From contig URNE01000154.1 in the NCBI GenBank assembly GCA_900549045.1, forward strand, positions 1-6,205: DNA of 6,205 nt. Direction: 5' to 3'. The notes under the pieces are model-generated. The model was not told the origin of the DNA. It searched no databases and worked only from the letters and a program-made list of their open reading frames with translations. Positions 5,432 through 6,205 of this stretch are shown piece after piece. Made by a program: the position numbers and the translations under genes. The DNA is from an uncultured bacterium. Lineage in GTDB: Bacteria > Verrucomicrobiota > Lentisphaeria > Victivallales > UBA1829. The stretch's first letter is position 1, and the number at the start of each line of letters is the position of its first letter.

Positions 5432-6205
5432 ATGCAGAGGAACTCCGCCTGGAAGTGCTCCGCCGGCTGCACGGAGTCGACAATGCCGAACAGGAATCCG
5501 GCTGGATCGTCTCACGGGCTGCCGCCATCCCGGTCATGGAGTTTTTCTTTCAGAAACGCCCGCTGGATGACTCCGAAATCCAAAGTGCGTACGCCATGAC
5601 GGACCGCCGGCTCAACGGCGAACCGCTCCAGTACATTCTCGGCGATGAATACTTCGGCGAACTGCTGCTGAAGGTCGGTCCCGGCTGTCTGATTCCGCGT
5701 CCGGAAACTTTCGGAATCGTGGAGACTCTTCTTCCGCAGATCCCGCGGAACGGAACCATCTGCGAACTCGGCGTCGGCTCCGGCGCAATCTCCCTCTCGC
5801 TTGCCTACGCGCGGGAGGACCTAAAAGTGTACGGCTCCGAACTCTCCCCCGATGCTCTCCGATGGGCGCAGCGCAATCTTGCGGCATACGAATTCAAAAA
5901 TGTTGAATTCCGTTCCGGCTCCCTCTTCGAACCCTTCCCCGGAATGCGGTTCGACGCCGTCGCCGCAAATCTGCCGTACATTCCACGCGAAGAAAAACCG
6001 AATCTTCAGCGCGAAGTCCGCGATTTTGAACCGGACGTCGCCCTGTTTGCCGACGACGGCGGAACCGCCCTGATCCGCCGGGCGATCCGGCAACTCGACG
6101 CTCACCTTGTCCCCGGCGGCGTCGCAATGTTCGAGATGGGCGCGGAACAGACGCGTCCGCTTCTGAATTTTGCCGCATCTCTCCCCTTCCTCGCCGAATC
6201 CATGA
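5428..6205 (+). CDS. prmC: Peptide chain release factor N5-glutamine methyltransferase (3' end cut by window)
   Basis: 259 residues are visible before the right edge; full PrmC has about 275-290, so only the C-terminus is missing. PrmC uses S-adenosylmethionine to methylate the Gln of the GGQ motif in release factors RF1 and RF2, raising termination efficiency. Evidence: the N-terminal helical domain with RRLNGEPLQYILG (60-72) and EYFG; LIPRPET (88-94); the SAM-binding loop ELGVGSGAISLSLA (113-126); the acidic residue after the second strand in GSELSPDALRWAQRN (136-150); the catalytic motif NLPYIP (181-186), where many PrmC have NPPY; and FEPDVALFADDGG (200-212), the usual EPxxAL block. The ATG overlaps the stop of the DUF2062 gene as ATGA, and there is only weak purine-rich sequence upstream, so translation is probably coupled. 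prfA, a common partner, is not visible and could lie outside the window. Confidence 0.93.
   Translation, partial: MNAEELRLEVLRRLHGVDNAEQESGWIVSRAAAIPVMEFFFQKRPLDDSEIQSAYAMTDRRLNGEPLQYILGDEYFGELLLKVGPGCLIPRPETFGIVETLLPQIPRNGTICELGVGSGAISLSLAYAREDLKVYGSELSPDALRWAQRNLAAYEFKNVEFRSGSLFEPFPGMRFDAVAANLPYIPREEKPNLQREVRDFEPDVALFADDGGTALIRRAIRQLDAHLVPGGVAMFEMGAEQTRPLLNFAASLPFLAESM

Noticed and set aside
1..6205. tRNA, rRNA, CRISPR array, riboswitch or insertion-sequence ends
   Set aside because: Coding sequence fills almost the whole window, and I found no clover-leaf, regularly spaced repeats, or terminal inverted repeats flanking any gene.

Overview
This is a compact, gene-dense, entirely plus-strand bacterial segment. 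By eye it is GC-rich (high fifties percent), with strong G/C preference at third codon positions. It holds seven protein genes, the first possibly and the last certainly cut by the window edges. There are no RNA genes, insertion sequences or CRISPR repeats, and no gap longer than 60 bases. The Shine-Dalgarno sequences (AAGGAG, AAAGGA, AGGGGG), the short intergenic distances and the protein character suggest a Gram-negative-type bacterium. The gene mix and codon style remind me of the Lentisphaerota/Verrucomicrobiota (Victivallis-like), but this is an impression with no marker gene behind it.

Layout: (1) 5-643, an exported YkuD-fold protein that seems to have lost the catalytic cysteine of L,D-transpeptidases. 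(2) 676-1665, accA, carboxyltransferase alpha subunit of acetyl-CoA carboxylase. (3) 1670-2176, a GNAT acetyltransferase resembling the short stand-alone N-acetylglutamate synthases, with a C-terminal Cys-rich motif. (4) 2104-4071, a large unusual protein: an N-terminal gamma-glutamylcyclotransferase-like (AIG2) domain, a helical middle, and a C-terminal half carrying motifs that look like the glutamate-cysteine ligase/amidoligase (GS-fold COOH-NH2 ligase) superfamily. (5) 4055-4873, murI, glutamate racemase. (6) 4934-5431, a DUF2062 membrane protein, preceded by the best promoter candidate in the window. (7) 5428 to the right edge, prmC, the release-factor glutamine methyltransferase, cut before its C-terminus.

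Genes 1 to 5 are so close (gaps of 32 and 4 bases, then overlaps) that they are probably co-transcribed. Genes 6 and 7 form a second unit that overlaps by ATGA and probably starts at 4891-4918. Housekeeping functions (fatty acid synthesis, D-glutamate for peptidoglycan, release-factor modification) surround the one really unusual item, the cyclotransferase-ligase fusion. Its neighbours on both sides (an N-acetylglutamate synthase-like protein and glutamate racemase) handle glutamate, so a role in making and breaking a gamma-glutamyl or similar amide-linked compound is a reasonable but untested inference.
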